64,000 nt of DNA from Manduca sexta (lineage: Eukaryota; Arthropoda; Insecta; Lepidoptera; Sphingidae): positions 15,583,826 through 15,647,825 of the forward strand of contig NC_051140.1 of assembly GCF_014839805.1 (NCBI RefSeq). The letters run 5' to 3'. A model generated the notes under the pieces. It worked only from the letters and a program-made list of their open reading frames with translations, was not told where the DNA came from and did no database searches. Of this stretch, positions 25,466 to 38,400 are shown in pieces. A program made the translations under genes and the position numbers. Every line of letters starts with the position of its first letter. The stretch's first letter is position 1.

Positions 25466-25840
25466 CGGAATGACGAAAATGTTTCAATATGTCCGATTTG
25501 TATTCAATAAAGACTGTTTAGTGTTCTTTTCGATGATTTTGTTATTTGATGCAGCAGTTGAAGTATGAATTTGTGTTTTTCAGTATTTATCTACAAACAT
25601 TTTTATTGTAATTGATATATGTGTGTTTACCTATCCTGGTTGTAGACCTTTTGCTTATTATGCAAAGAGAAATATTTTGTTAATTCGGATATTTTCTAGT
25701 TACTAGTATGTTAACTTAATATTTTTATTAATGATAAGTTTGTGAACATGTTTGTTGGAAATCAATGCTGAAACCACTATAAGGATTTACTATGTCCCAA
25801 ATTAACATATAGCTGGGGACATTTATGTCGAGAACAGTAT

Positions 25841-25874
25841 TGCACGCGGGCGAAGCCACGAGTAAAACCTAGCT
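25841..25874 (-). repeat. Fragment of family R repeat
   Basis: Only the head is present, inverted (GCACGCGGGCGAAGCCACGA). The rest is missing or too diverged to see. Confidence 0.4.
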
Positions 25875-26213
25875 GAATAAAAAACACTTCCTAGCTTTCG
25901 AGACTGGATGAACCATTCCAATCAAATACCAACACAAACACAAGACTTTCACACTCTTCCATACCCAAAAAACCCAGTCGGCAGATCCAAACGAAACGTG
26001 ACGGGCTGAGGAGTTGTCAAACATTTTGCAGAATTGCGTAAAAGTGCGATAGACAGAGATTGTGAGCGTCACGCGCGAGTAGACGAGCACGTGCAGACAT
26101 GCGGGCTAGATGCTCTGTTTCTGGGAACGTACCACGTGCGAACCGGGGATAAATCTGTCCCGCGGCAGTGTACTTTCCAAACTAATGTACATGGTTTTAT
26201 CTAAATTATATTA

Positions 26214-26415
26214 CAAACTAGCTTTTGCTCGCGGATTCACTCGCGTGAAGGAGTTTTCTGGTAGTTATATATTTTCCCGGGATAGTCTATAACCTTCACG
26301 GGGTAATAAACTATCTCCATACCAAATTTCATAAAAATTCGTTCAACAAATTTCGAGAAAATCGATAACATATAGACAGACAGAAAAGGGGACTTTGTAA
26401 TATAACATGTATAGA
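26214..26415 (+). repeat. Lepidopteran interspersed repeat, family R
   Basis: A well-kept copy: AACTAGCTTTTGCTCGCGGA at the head, CCCGGGATAGTCTATAACCT in the middle, CCATACCAAATTTCATAAAA, then an ACATATAGACAGACAG tail. Confidence 0.75.
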
Positions 26416-26639
26416 TTTATAGCGACGTTTTGGTTTTATTATAAAATAGGAAACGTGTGGTTTTAACTCATACAATTTGTTAGAATAAATTTCGTATTTA
26501 AATTTGACTAATGATCCCTATGTAAATTTTAAATCGACTTCTAGTGTAGCAACTGGAATCTAAGCTAGAATAAGAAATTTATGTTATTTAGATTTTTCAC
26601 CCCATGACTTTATAAGCCAAATCGATTAAGTCAACCGAA

Positions 26640-26920
26640 AATCATACAAATAAAGCGGCTGAAATCTACACTATCGATAGGGTTGTCAATTTCCAACAAT
26701 CCGTAGTACCGTGTAGGGTTGTCCGCTAGGGGCGGAGTGGATTCCGTCACGTGCGTCGCATCTGATAGCGGACGGCGACGACGCACCGCGGGAATGTTGC
26801 GAGTCGCCACACTACACTACATGCTATCCAGAGTACATTATCTCGGGCTACTGGCCTCGCAAGACGGTTTGGGCACATCATTGGATCTATCGTCACGTCC
26901 GCGCAGGTTTTACTGGATTT
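26640..26920. promoter_or_regulatory. DRE (TATCGATA) with GC-rich block
   Basis: TATCGATA at 26,672-26,679 is the DREF motif of insect housekeeping promoters. It is followed by a GC-rich stretch with CACGTG at about 26,750. No recognisable exon follows on either strand. Confidence 0.3.
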
Positions 26921-27299
26921 CTGCGTAAATATGAGACATTGTAGTCAGGTGTGTATTGTAAATTTAGATCGTTTGATGGAAATTATTTGACACGACTGAT
27001 GAAAGTTAATTTTGGTAGAACTAGGAAGTCGAGAGTTTAGTGAGCTCCCATTACTTCAGTTCTAATCTCATTTCTAATTTAACCACACTTATGAATGTGT
27101 CATCTTAAAAACTCAACACGAAACTGCACATGAAACTATTAGATTCCATAAATCCTTTAGTATGGTTGCACTTTTATTTATCATAAATAACACTCGTTCA
27201 AACGAACAATACTAAATAAACAAAATATCAGCGAGAAATGATTTGTATGTAATAAAAACACAATGCAATTCATAAAGTGTATCAAAATATGAGGTTTGC

Positions 27300-27425
27300 C
27301 GAAAAAGCGTTACGCGGTCTCGCTGCAGCGCTGGGCCGGACCGCCGGCCGCGTCTGCATTCCCGCCTTTTTGCCTGTCACCACAGACGTATTTATTGCAA
27401 CACTGATGCCCGCAGCCGCCCAGAT
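27300..27425. promoter_or_regulatory. GC-rich non-coding island
   Basis: Includes GCTGCAGCGCTGGGCCGGAC and CGCCGGCCGCGTCTGC between AT-rich flanks. No ORF or motif stands out. Confidence 0.2.
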
Positions 27426-29097
27426 ACCAGCTTTGACAACGATCCACTCCATTTAGATACCGAACCACCTATTGTATCTGCCATTGTTTTTATTGATCGT
27501 CTTCGATATTCGTTCGCGCCAGAATTCATACGCAGTAGCTTCACTTGCGGTTTGGAAATTTATTTCTCACTTTTATCGTAATTTAAACTTTTCTGGAACT
27601 AAAATTAGGTAAATATTTACTTAGTATTCGTTTCGCTGTCTATTACAAGGACATATTATGTTAGTTTCCACATATGTTGCAAAAATGACATTAAAAAAAA
27701 TATGGTTATAAAAAAATAAAAAAGACAATATTTCATGGTTCCCTTTTTATTAATCTTTCGGTATTATTGGTAATTTTCACTGAAAAATACGTTGAATCAA
27801 ATAAAACATAGAACCTTTTGGCTACGATTTCACTAATGAAATATTTTTAACAATTAATTACTGGTTTACAACAGCATTGATTTTTTTTATTTAAAACAAA
27901 TTTAAAACATAATGGAATTGTACCATAACTGTTCAGTTTAAGTGTGACTCAAATTAGTTAAATAATCAATTTTCAAAATAGTATTAAGATATATTGAATG
28001 CACTACAATTGTATTTACACCAAACACTATGAAATACACAAACTACATAACTCTCAGCGATATTTAGGAGTGGAACATAAATCGCGGACCCGAAATAGAA
28101 CTGCAAACTGTATCACAGGCTAACAACAGCGCCGGCTCTCTTGAATCGGAGTTATGAATAAATTGCATAAATATTTATCGGCAGGCATTATGCCACCGGC
28201 CGCCGCTCTAGCCCAAAACGAATGCAACGCTCCTGTACAACATTCTAAACAAACATCATTGTTTTTGTTGATTGACCGAGAATTTGATCGAATGGAGCCA
28301 CCGTTAGTGCCACTTTTAAGACGTTCAGATATTTTTTTTCGACACAATTATGGAGTAAATGTATTGCAGAGTACATTATTTGGATTTGTAGTTAGCTTAT
28401 ACGTAATAATGGCATTGAAATTGAGGTTTTCAGAAATTAGGAATTATTTGTGATAGAGATCTTTCCAATGCATTTGGGTTTATTTGGGACTTGCCAACTT
28501 TATGTTTTATAATGTAGAAATCTATTTAAGCCTTGAGATATGTTTCCCTAGTTGTCTGATATGCGGAAATCTTTAAGAGAGCAATTATAGAAGCAAGTTT
28601 ATCATAGAAGAGTTTTCAGCGGTAGAGTTGTAAGAATGATTTTTAGATTGAAATAGTGAATGAGAATATTCCTGGAATTTTTAAACAAGGAGATTTTTAC
28701 CCATATTCTTTAATTGTGATGACGGAACCTCGACTTAACATGTTTTCTTTTATGTTGAAAAAATACTGTTGTTCGCTGTCAGTCTGCCAAGCCTTAACCA
28801 AGTGATGAGCGCTAATTAGTTGACGATTCACTGTTTTTACACGAGTCGATTGTAGGTCGAAATTAGCATACTTTTGTGCTAAAGTAGGATGGTTATACCA
28901 GAATAATTATACTAAATTACGTAGTCAAAGTTGTAAAAGAAAATACGGTAACACTCAAATATCTTATTGCTTCAACAAAAAAAAAATTTAAAAATAATTA
29001 ATCAGTGGTAAGTTATGAGTACAACATTTATAAATTATAGGTACGTACCCATTATTGCGGTTAGGCTTATGTACATTAAAGTTTATATGTCATTTTG

Positions 29098-29385
29098 CTA
29101 GTATTATAAATGATAACGTTTGTGAATAAATTATAGTAACTGCTGAACGGATTTGGATTCAATTTGGCACACGGATAGACCACGTTCTGAATAAAGGTAT
29201 AGTTATGTTGGGATTTATCCTGATAATTCGCTCCCGTTGGAAATATTTGAATTCATAATTTCATTTTTAAAGTAGATAGCGCTAAATTCGTAAGAATGTA
29301 CTATGGATCATTATAGTTATTTAGAGGTTTCTTTTGCAGCGGGAAGGGGTTTTCACACAGGCAAAGCCGCGAGCACCACTTAGTA
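29098..29385 (-). repeat. Lepidopteran interspersed repeat, family R (inverted)
   Basis: Reverse-oriented copy. The 3' end (GCTAGTATTATAAATGATAA) is at the left. GCTGAACGGATTTGGATTCA and GGCACACGGATAGACCACG follow, with the head (CACAGGCAAAGCCGCGAGC) at the right. Confidence 0.75.
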
Positions 29386-30084
29386 ATCTATAAAATTATA
29401 TAACATAAATGAATAATAATAAAACAATAAACACAATTTCAGAAATGAGTATTTTTTAATCAGACGATAATACTTCCGATAAATACATAGGCGAATCCAC
29501 AACAAGTTAATGAAGTCGGTTAATAAATAATAGGTAATTACGTTCTATCATTATGGAATATAAATTGTTTTGTATTAAGTGACCCGTTAGCATTTAAGAG
29601 GGTAAACTTTTACCTCATTTACTCCTTGTCGCTTCGCTAATTAACTCATGAAGTTGATAGCACACAAATTACGAGCCGGTCGATAAGGTCGCTGACCAAC
29701 TTATAATCTGACGTATGAATAAATTTTTATGAGAAAAAATATGAATAGACATGTCAGGGTTAACTTCCATTTAATAACATCGTAGCGTCTTATTGAATAA
29801 ATGTTTATATTTGCGATATAAATATTCTAGGTTCATAAAACGGTTTGATGTTTTTATATTAAAATGTAGAGATTATATTATGATACTTATGTAATTAATA
29901 CATTAAATAAATTGTATTAATCAAACGGCTTCTATCTTGCTACGTCTATGCTGCGAAATCGAAAAGTAGTTAAAGTGCAAAAGGAAGTTAGATACATTTA
30001 AGATTTCTAAAGTAAGCGAAACTTGAAATTTGACTATAACAGTATAAATATATATTTTTCCTTTATTGATATTGTGCCAGGTGT

Positions 30085-30385
30085 TGCTCGTGGCTCCGCT
30101 CACGTGGCTTATCTTTCCTACTCGGAAACCCTTAAAAAACTGTACCAATTTAGCGCCACGTGTACGACGCTAGCGCCATCTATTAAAAAAAATGATAAAA
30201 AATCCTATTATGTCCAATGGGAGCAAATTAGTGGGATAAAAAGTAGCCTATGTTAATCCAGGACATGGTCTATCCGTGTGCCAAATTTCATCGAAATTCG
30301 TGCAGCTATTTCTGCGTTTACTCTAACAAACATACAATCATTTTTACAAACTTTCGCATTTGTCAGATTAGTAACAAGTAAGATT
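30085..30385 (+). repeat. Lepidopteran interspersed repeat, family R
   Basis: A long copy: GTGTTGCTCGTGGCTCCGCT at the head, an internal AGCGCCATCTATTAAAAAAA segment, GGGATAAAAAGTAGCCTATG, GTGTGCCAAATTTCATCGAA and CAAACTTTCGCATTTGTCAG. Confidence 0.8.
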
Positions 30386-30960
30386 ATAATATTCTACTAT
30401 AATTGTCGTGTAACAAGAAAGTCTTTATTTATGGTCTACACTTCTAATTAAACAATCACTATGTCATCTAAGTTAACTAAATAGCGATAGCCTCACAACG
30501 TATTCCTAAAATAGTTCTAACATAACCCACAAACGTTTGATCCAAAATATATTTCTACACACGATCAAAGCAGATTCCAACAATCAAGCCAACATGTCGC
30601 CTGACAACAGAATCATGCAAAATATATCAGGTGAGTAATGTCCATGTACTGCATTGTTATAAATCAAAACGTTGCCCTATCGTCTGAATGCGTTGTCCTT
30701 CAGTTCCAATATGGACGTCATGCTGTTTATGCGCACAAATTTACGAGCGCCCCCGTACAGAACCCTCGACTACACGAGATGCCGATCGCTTTCTCAGCAT
30801 TATTTCAACAAAATGTCGTGATTTATACAAAACCCATTGCTCTCTAGTGCTGCGCAAGAGCACAAATGGCAGTTTATTTTGAGTACTTATGAATATATTT
30901 TGGGAGAGCTCCATTAACTTAACTTAATTCAATAATAATGAGTTGAGTTTAACAAGAAGG

Positions 30961-30983
30961 TATTAGTATTAGTATTAGTATTA
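30961..30983 (+). repeat. (TATTAG)n microsatellite
   Basis: Nearly four perfect copies of TATTAG. On the reverse strand it would encode alternating Asn-Thr, explaining a short spurious ORF. Confidence 0.85.
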
Positions 30984-31574
30984 ATCATCACTAATAGCAT
31001 CTGTAACATGATTAATAAAATTAAATTCCTTGTAGTTAGTATAGCACCCAAGTAATAATCAGCACCTAAGAGTATATAAGGTATGGTAGAGTTAGACCAA
31101 ATAAATGACTGAATATTCAATTTCTTAAAACAAAATTGCCGTATGCGTTAAGGGCTGATTTTTCCTACATTACATATAAGTTATCTATAAAACAAATTAT
31201 AATTTTCAAACCTGGCTAATCACAATAATAAACAATTAAACTATTTTATTCTCACTACAGAATTTTCATATGTTTAATATATCACTTTTACAATAACACA
31301 TAAAATCAACGATTGAAAAATAGTCCTAAATTAAATATGTGTCTTAATTACATATTCAATAACATAAAATTTGAATGAAGCATAATACAATATAGCATAA
31401 TATTGTGTACAGAATTTGTAAAACAAAAACATAAACTCATTCATATATTTCATTAACAATGACAGAAAAGGCAGTGAGGAACTTGTGCGGAATATTAATG
31501 TTGATACTCAAAAATCAGTGCGGTGTTTGACACGTTAAGTTTGTCATTCACTAATATTTTCGATTGTGATTATA

Positions 31575-31760
31575 ATACTAGCTTTGGTCGCTAGAACTTT
31601 TCTTTCAGGATTCAAGTCCCGTTATATTTTCCTGGGATAAAAAGTAGCATTTAGTACTCAGGAATAAGTAACTTCTTAATGAAAAAATAATTCAAATCGG
31701 TTAAGTAGTTCCTGATAGCGCGTTACAAACAAACTCTTCATCTATGCATTAATAAAGATG
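31575..31760 (+). repeat. Lepidopteran interspersed repeat, family R
   Basis: Begins AATACTAGCTTTGGTCGCTA and holds CTGGGATAAAAAGTAGCATT, then TCAAATCGGTTAAGTAGTTC and GCGTTACAAACAAAC. Confidence 0.7.
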
Positions 31761-33759
31761 TAGCTAATATTGTAAAGTATCTTTTAGAAATATTTCTTAT
31801 AGCAAAAACAGTGAAAAGAGTGAATGCATCACATGATGATCAATTACTACCTTCGCCCGTTACACATTGAAAAATTTGAGTGCTCATTCAAAATTTTAAG
31901 AAAATGCGATCCTTAGAGTTTATGATTTAAATATAAGTGCAGTGAAGCCACTTTGGCGAACTTCGATAAAAAAATTACATGGGGCATGTATTTGATACTG
32001 CATCAGAAGTAGTTATAATATTTGCTAAAAGCATACGTATTTTAATTCAGTGCATTATAGATAAAAAACTTGCGTTACTTAATATTAATTGTTAATTCGG
32101 AATTCGTCAATATTTATATTGCAAGAACTCTTTTATTACTGTTTCGAGTGAAATATCCGGGCAAGTGCTAGTTGCATGTGCGCCGAGGGCTCCGTACAAC
32201 CTTTTTATGTACATTTATAAAGAATCTAAAATTTTTGCTCTTAGTAAAAGACAAACTAGGTTGAAGGACATACTTAACTTTTCCGATCGATACCTAGGCA
32301 CAGCTATAGCAACAACCACAATTAATAACTTTGTAATAGCAAATTCGCTTTTTTTAAAACTTGTAGTTTAGTACATATTTACGGTTTTTAGAGATGTTCT
32401 CTGAATATATTGGTTTTTGACAAACTACACGATTCTAGGTCAACGGGAATTACCCTATAAGTTTTGATTGTTTGTGAAATCGCAAAATATGTGACATAAA
32501 TGCTCATAATATTCTTTAGTGTGTTGACTTACAAGTTTCATTTTTTCACAACTGAAGAAACCGCCTGAGAGAGAAGCTCTTGACAAATAGAAAGTCAACA
32601 ATAGATGCTATAAGGGTTCGTTTAGAGGTATGGAACCCTAAAAATAGTGTAGAGATAATTTGCTAGAGTACTTATGGACCTGTGACCGTATCTTAATGCA
32701 CAAGAACCATATATTTCACACTCAATTAGTCTTGAATGGATAGTGAACTAGACACTGCATTACATACCCTGTTGGCCGAGATTCCGCCACATTGGCTAAT
32801 ACCAAGAGATCGATTGATGGTTGATTACCTAACAATTTACTTTCCAAACTACAAATGAATTTAAACTTGTAATTACTATTACAATAAAAAATCTGAACTC
32901 GAGTTATTTCATACTACTACTAACATTAGGCTACAAAACTTTTAAGTAAATTTCGAAACGCGACGTCTCCAAACATGTAACTTCCCACGTAAAGTATTTA
33001 GAATTTAGAAAGAAGCAAACAGACGAACGCGCGTGGAAACACGCGAGTATGTTAACGAAACGCAAATCCGATATTCCACGATTCCCAACACGAATAAATA
33101 TTCCTTTTATTCCAATTTGTCAGTTGAGCCACTCTCAGCGGCGACTTATCTCCGTATTCAACGGTAAGCTCCCGCCAAAACAATACGGCAGTATCGTTAA
33201 AAAACGTGCTTCAATACGGCATTTATCATCGTTGATTAAATACCATTGTTTTGTATCGGCAGACTCGGGGTCCCCGCAAGTCCTCCTTTTTTGTCTCTCC
33301 GTGTCTCGCATTGTATCAGAACGGAGACAATAAGTCTGTTAAATTGGCCTCCTATACTCCTTATATATGCGCGAGGAGGCTGCGCTTATGTTGCGCCGTG
33401 CTGGACGCTTGTTCCTTCTTGTATTATTTTGGGTATTTTGTTTTGCTTTCTATTGCCTATGATTTGTATTATGGCTTCAATTGTAAATATTTTAATTTTA
33501 TTTATGTTTGTAAATGTTAAATATTGAATATCTATGCTCACTTAATAGTGCAGTTTTTGCCAGTCAGAGTTCATCTGAGTATTATAACCAAACATAAAAT
33601 TTTACCAATTGCGATCCAAAAATATACTTGTAATAATCTTTACACAACATTTGTTTACCAAACTACATTTAATGGACAAAAAATTTGCTGTATTTCTGGT
33701 GAGCTACGATTGCAACTATAGATCTCAAAATACAATGTAATATATTAATATTAATAACC

Positions 33760-34003
33760 TCAGGCCTAGCTGGTCTAGTACGGATTAGTAGACTTTACAT
33801 TCTGACAAAATTCTTATAGAGAACTTATTAGGTATGCAGGTTTCCTCGTGATGCTTTCCTTCGCCGTTAAAGCCATCGCTATTTCACAAGATATATTCAC
33901 TTAACTTCAGTAAAGTCAGAGGTGCGTGCCCTTAGGTTTTGAACCTGCGGACATTCGTCTCGACAGTCCGTTCCACTACCAACTAGGCTATCGTCGCTTT
34001 GGG
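33760..34003 (-). repeat. tRNA-derived SINE, family B, full length, inverted
   Basis: On the minus strand an A box TAGCCTAGTTGG (33,979-33,990) and a B box GGTTCAAAACC (33,935-33,945) head the element. The body includes the family signature around GAAAGCATCACGAGGAAACC and TGCATACC, and an AGGCCTGAGG end. Confidence 0.8.
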
Positions 34004-35269
34004 ATCTTAAAATATTATCAAATTTTGGCAAACTACATTTCACGCAATCCAATCATATTTTGACAATTGCCACCACTCTTGGCTGTTTTCAAAATGTTTT
34101 TTTTTTCATAACACGTGCCTGCTATAACAATACTGTCTTCGATATCTGGATCTTGATTTAGAAAGCTAGCAAGACTCCTCTCAGATGGCGCTATCAGTCT
34201 GTTTCTCGAAATCACTAACGGGAGAAAAAGCATCAAGCCGTCATCCCACGTTCCGTGCCTCGTAGTTTTGTTTATTTTTCTAAGTGTTAAGCTGTTATTT
34301 TCCCAAGGATTATTAGCTATTTGTTATAAATGGAATCCTGGACTAAGTTTTCGGAATCGAAAATGAATAACAATATGCTAATCTCTGGGTGGTATCGTAG
34401 TCAACGGATGATAAAATTAAACTAATCAATAATATCTTGCATGTTCTCATCTAAATTCCAATTCGCATTCTTTGAATATTCAATCACGTTTACCTGAAAG
34501 CATTATACTAAAGCTAAAATTCAAATTTCATTTTAAAATACATCATTTAAAAGATACAATTCATCTTCTTCGCAGACTTTACTCCGTTCCCGTTACTTGA
34601 AACTCGTTTTGCTCAAATACGTTACAAAGTAGTCCACATTTTTATTAATTTTTCTGCAAACATATCAGCTATCTCCCTTTACGAAACAAGATAAGTAGAC
34701 CCGAGCTGGGTTTCTTTGGTCATTTCACTTATCACAGCGGAACAAAGTTCTGAGAAGGCACAGGCATATCAAAATAGTCGCGTACGCCCACACGCCGCGG
34801 AATCACGTACCGCGGTTTCCAAATCTAGATTTAGAAAAGAACAGGTTATGTCGTGCTCTTGAAACTGAATGCATTTCTAAGAAGAAATCTCCATGAAGTG
34901 TCCCATACGTGACGGCGGTGCGCGCGGCGGCGGCGGCTTGCGGCGGCTTGACATCAATGGCCCCAGCGCGTGCGCACTACGTTTTTCCAGTTTTTCCACA
35001 AAACTTATGCTATTAACTTTTTTGTAACATACCCACTATAAAATTATACTTTAAACCCTTTAGTTTTGGACTTTTGTACATATTAAAGCTGCCATTGCAA
35101 AATCTAATAAATTGGTATGACAGAATTGATCGATGTCCATCATTTCAAACAGTCATTAAACAAAAGGTATTGTCATAACATAGTCCTAATTAGGACCTCC
35201 GAACCCATTCCGAGTCACATAATTAATCGATAATTTAATTTCGAAATATGATCGTGTCCAATACAAGAA

Positions 35270-35470
35270 CGCCGTATCGAGGACTTCTAACAAAAAGGGG
35301 GAACGCAGCGGCCGCGGCGGTCAATAAAAATGTTGCTCGGACGTGGCAGAACAAAAACACGAGTCGCTGAAGCGTTGCATTAACGTGGATAATTAATTTA
35401 TTAATTAGCATCAATTAATCGTAACACAGCGGCGCCGTCGTCCCATTGGACGGTCCGATGATTTTTCTAC
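35270..35470. promoter_or_regulatory. Homeodomain-site cluster between GC-rich segments
   Basis: AATTAATTTATTAATTAGCA with neighbouring bases gives two TAATTA cores (35,390-35,395 and 35,402-35,407) and an ATTAAT within 32 bases. It is flanked by CGCAGCGGCCGCGGCGG and GCGGCGCCGTCGTCCCATTG. This fits a homeodomain-bound element. Confidence 0.3.
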
Positions 35471-38400
35471 TTAAAGTTAGCTTTTAATGGCATTACCATG
35501 CTGTCTAAGTAATATTGAACGCGAATTCCTGTTGTTGCCGACAGGTTTGTTATGAAATGTTAATGCAATGCCAAAGGGAAAAACTGACTGAGACCGATAC
35601 GAGCAAAGAAACGTGCGGGATTTCGTTTGATTTCTTACTGCTACGTTCTATGAACAATAATAGGTCGCGGTGTCGGTTCAAGACAAAGTTGTGAAAGCGT
35701 ATCGACCGCTCTCTGAATACTAATTCGGATGTTTGCAGCGGATGATGGCTGCGACTCGCGCTGAGCCAAGTAGACATTGACAAATAAACAGCTGTCAATA
35801 GGCTGTCCGTGCGGCGGCGAAATTCGAAAATGCTCGGAGTTCATTAATAACCGGAATGGATTGAAGTCGCGAGCGAGATGATATTGATACGCTACCTGTA
35901 TTTATGATTAGCCGGTGTACTGCTAAAGGGTCTGACACATTATATATTGGAATTTACGACCTTCTCGCTATAACAAGTAAGGCCTCGGCCCCGCAATAAT
36001 GAACCTTACATGAGCAATAACTGATTAAAGTCAAAACTTATCGAGGATTTTAAATGAAAAAAATATGATGTACGAAAGTTAGGATGTTTGTTTGTTTCCA
36101 ATTAACAAATATTTTTTTCGTATTTTACCTGCTGGACATATCTTTATGGTAATCAACATACGTCAGGACGTTGAGTTTCAAGTGGTAGGTAATACATGTG
36201 GGATGAAAATTCTATTAATAGGATGCAGATAAATCCGCGAGTAAATACGATACTGCATAAATAATAAGATAGATTTCAACATCGACTTTGCCGATCAAAT
36301 TTTATGAATAATGGATATTTAAACACATCATGAAATATAGAAAGTGTAGAAGAATAAATCAATAGCCGACGACAAACGCTGTGTAAGCGCTCAATATTAG
36401 TTTATGTTGTGTGTTGCTGATGACAGATCCCTTTGTCGAGCTAAATACATTTTATGAGATTGCAAATACGTTTGTTTTTGTTAGCACACGACATTTGGCA
36501 AGGTCAAGTTTTTAGAGTTCTGCAGCGAAGGTACCAAATAATACTTAATAATTTAAAATAAACAGTAGTGTGGTTATCTTGATTGCATCTTACTTTCAGG
36601 TAGAATTTTAAGGATATCTAAACGGTATTTGTGAACATTTCAAGGTCGATTAAGTCCTACAAGTATCAAAGTCACACAAACTTCACGACACTGAACTGGC
36701 AGGCATATTATTATGTTTACTAAAACTGACTTTAAAACAACTACAGAACCGTATCAGCTAATATCCAATATGCCCTTACTCCGTTTTATATTATTTTTAT
36801 CGGCGATTAGCATAAACTGGCGCGACCACGCATTCCGTATTATTGTTGTATTTTACTCGATCGTTATAAATATTGGCAGTTTCTTCCTTTTGAATATCTG
36901 AACAGCCATTAGGATTTCAGCGCCCGCGTTTTGTGTACTCATTTATGGATCGTATACTTGGTTTACGTCGCGTCGTCAGATAACGGTGTATTGATGGGTT
37001 TTAGATTAGTGCTTCAGTGGTTCGTCATAAGGCGCCCGATGCGCGATAAAATTAGCGCTTGCTAGCTTCGTCGAGTGCTCGTAAACGGGCCACAATCTGA
37101 TTGTTATTAGAATGGAATTCAATAAAGTGTATGACGTGTAGCAGTGAGTGGGGCTACTGTTCCGTATCTGATTCGGTAGCGGCCATTACTTTATCATCTC
37201 TTATCGATACCGTGTTCCGACGTCTCAGATGTAACTGTCGATACTTGAATATCGCTCGTATTATGCTGCTTTTATATTTGGAGTGAAAAAATGAAACATC
37301 TCCTATCTCCATCTATACCGGTCCATAACTATAGACGAGAATTTAAAAATTCCGAATAAAAAATAAGACATCGTTAAAGAAATGCTTTGCATACTACCGT
37401 TGAGATATGGCCTGTGTTTGGTGCGTTGATCGATTTTGGTTTACAGGTTTGTGTTTTATCTGTGGGAATTTATGATTCTATGCTCATTGTTTTATTTTGC
37501 TTTTTTTGTTGACTCTTTAGTAGACCATTTCATTATTTAGTCTATTGCTGAAAATAAAAAGTTTTTTTTTCTAATTCTAGTGTAATGTGTGTGTATAGTG
37601 TGTCTAGTGTGTTGATGACGAAAGTCCATTAATTTATAATTTATGTTCAACACAATAGACTTTATAGATAAACCGTTATAAAAATATAACAGCACTCATT
37701 TATAATATGCATTATAATATATTATATTAAACACTATATGCTGCAGGAAAAGAACTAGCCTAAAGTACTTAGGGATATCTTCTATTAAGGAACTGAAAGC
37801 ATATTCAGAATTAGACAAATATTTTATTTTACCCCTAACTCACAAATTTTTACGATAATTAATAACTGTGATTTATAATTATCACCCTTAAGTTATGAGC
37901 CAGTGGGTTAGAGGTGATGTGTCCGCGGGGGTCGGGCAGCTACCGATCCACCTTCCCACATTATTTACCATGTTTATTGATTTTTTGGCAATCCTTTTAT
38001 AATAATTGGGAGACATTTATTTGAATTTAAATTGTTATGTTTTTGTAATGGGCTTAATTAATATTCTTTTCGTAAAAAAGTCAAACGAATACGGTCCTGT
38101 AATGATATTTGATAACTATCGATTATAGACACTTCCATTTTAGATAAATTGAACGTTCCCAGATTTCAATGAAACATGAAAACTGTTATTGTGCGTCGCT
38201 TTTCTGTGATGCTGTATGCGACAATTTATATTTGTAGGCGTATGTTTTAAAAAAATATATTGGTAATTTTACTGATTTAATTCATTTTATATTGCATTGT
38301 TTAGACTGTAGAATGAAAAAATAGTAAGCGTGCAAAACTAATATTTCATTTATTTTTTGGTAGACAAATATCTATAAAACTCTGCCCTAATGAGGCCTTC

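Larger units (their letters stand above)
27426..35269. other. Gene-poor, repeats only
   Basis: Besides the listed repeats and SINE this is AT-rich. A 99-codon plus-strand frame at 28,154-28,453 overlaps a 75-codon minus frame in a locally GC-balanced patch, with no recognisable product. A CGG-rich run lies at 34,915-34,950. Confidence 0.5.

Noticed and set aside
25157..25568. Overlapping open frames of about 65-104 codons on both strands
   Set aside because: All frames stay open because of high GC content. Products are Arg/Ala-rich and mutually exclusive, with none recognisable.
28154..28453. 99-codon plus-strand open frame
   Set aside because: No domain. An equally open minus frame overlaps it, and its C-terminal hydrophobic stretch is typical of AT-rich chance ORFs.
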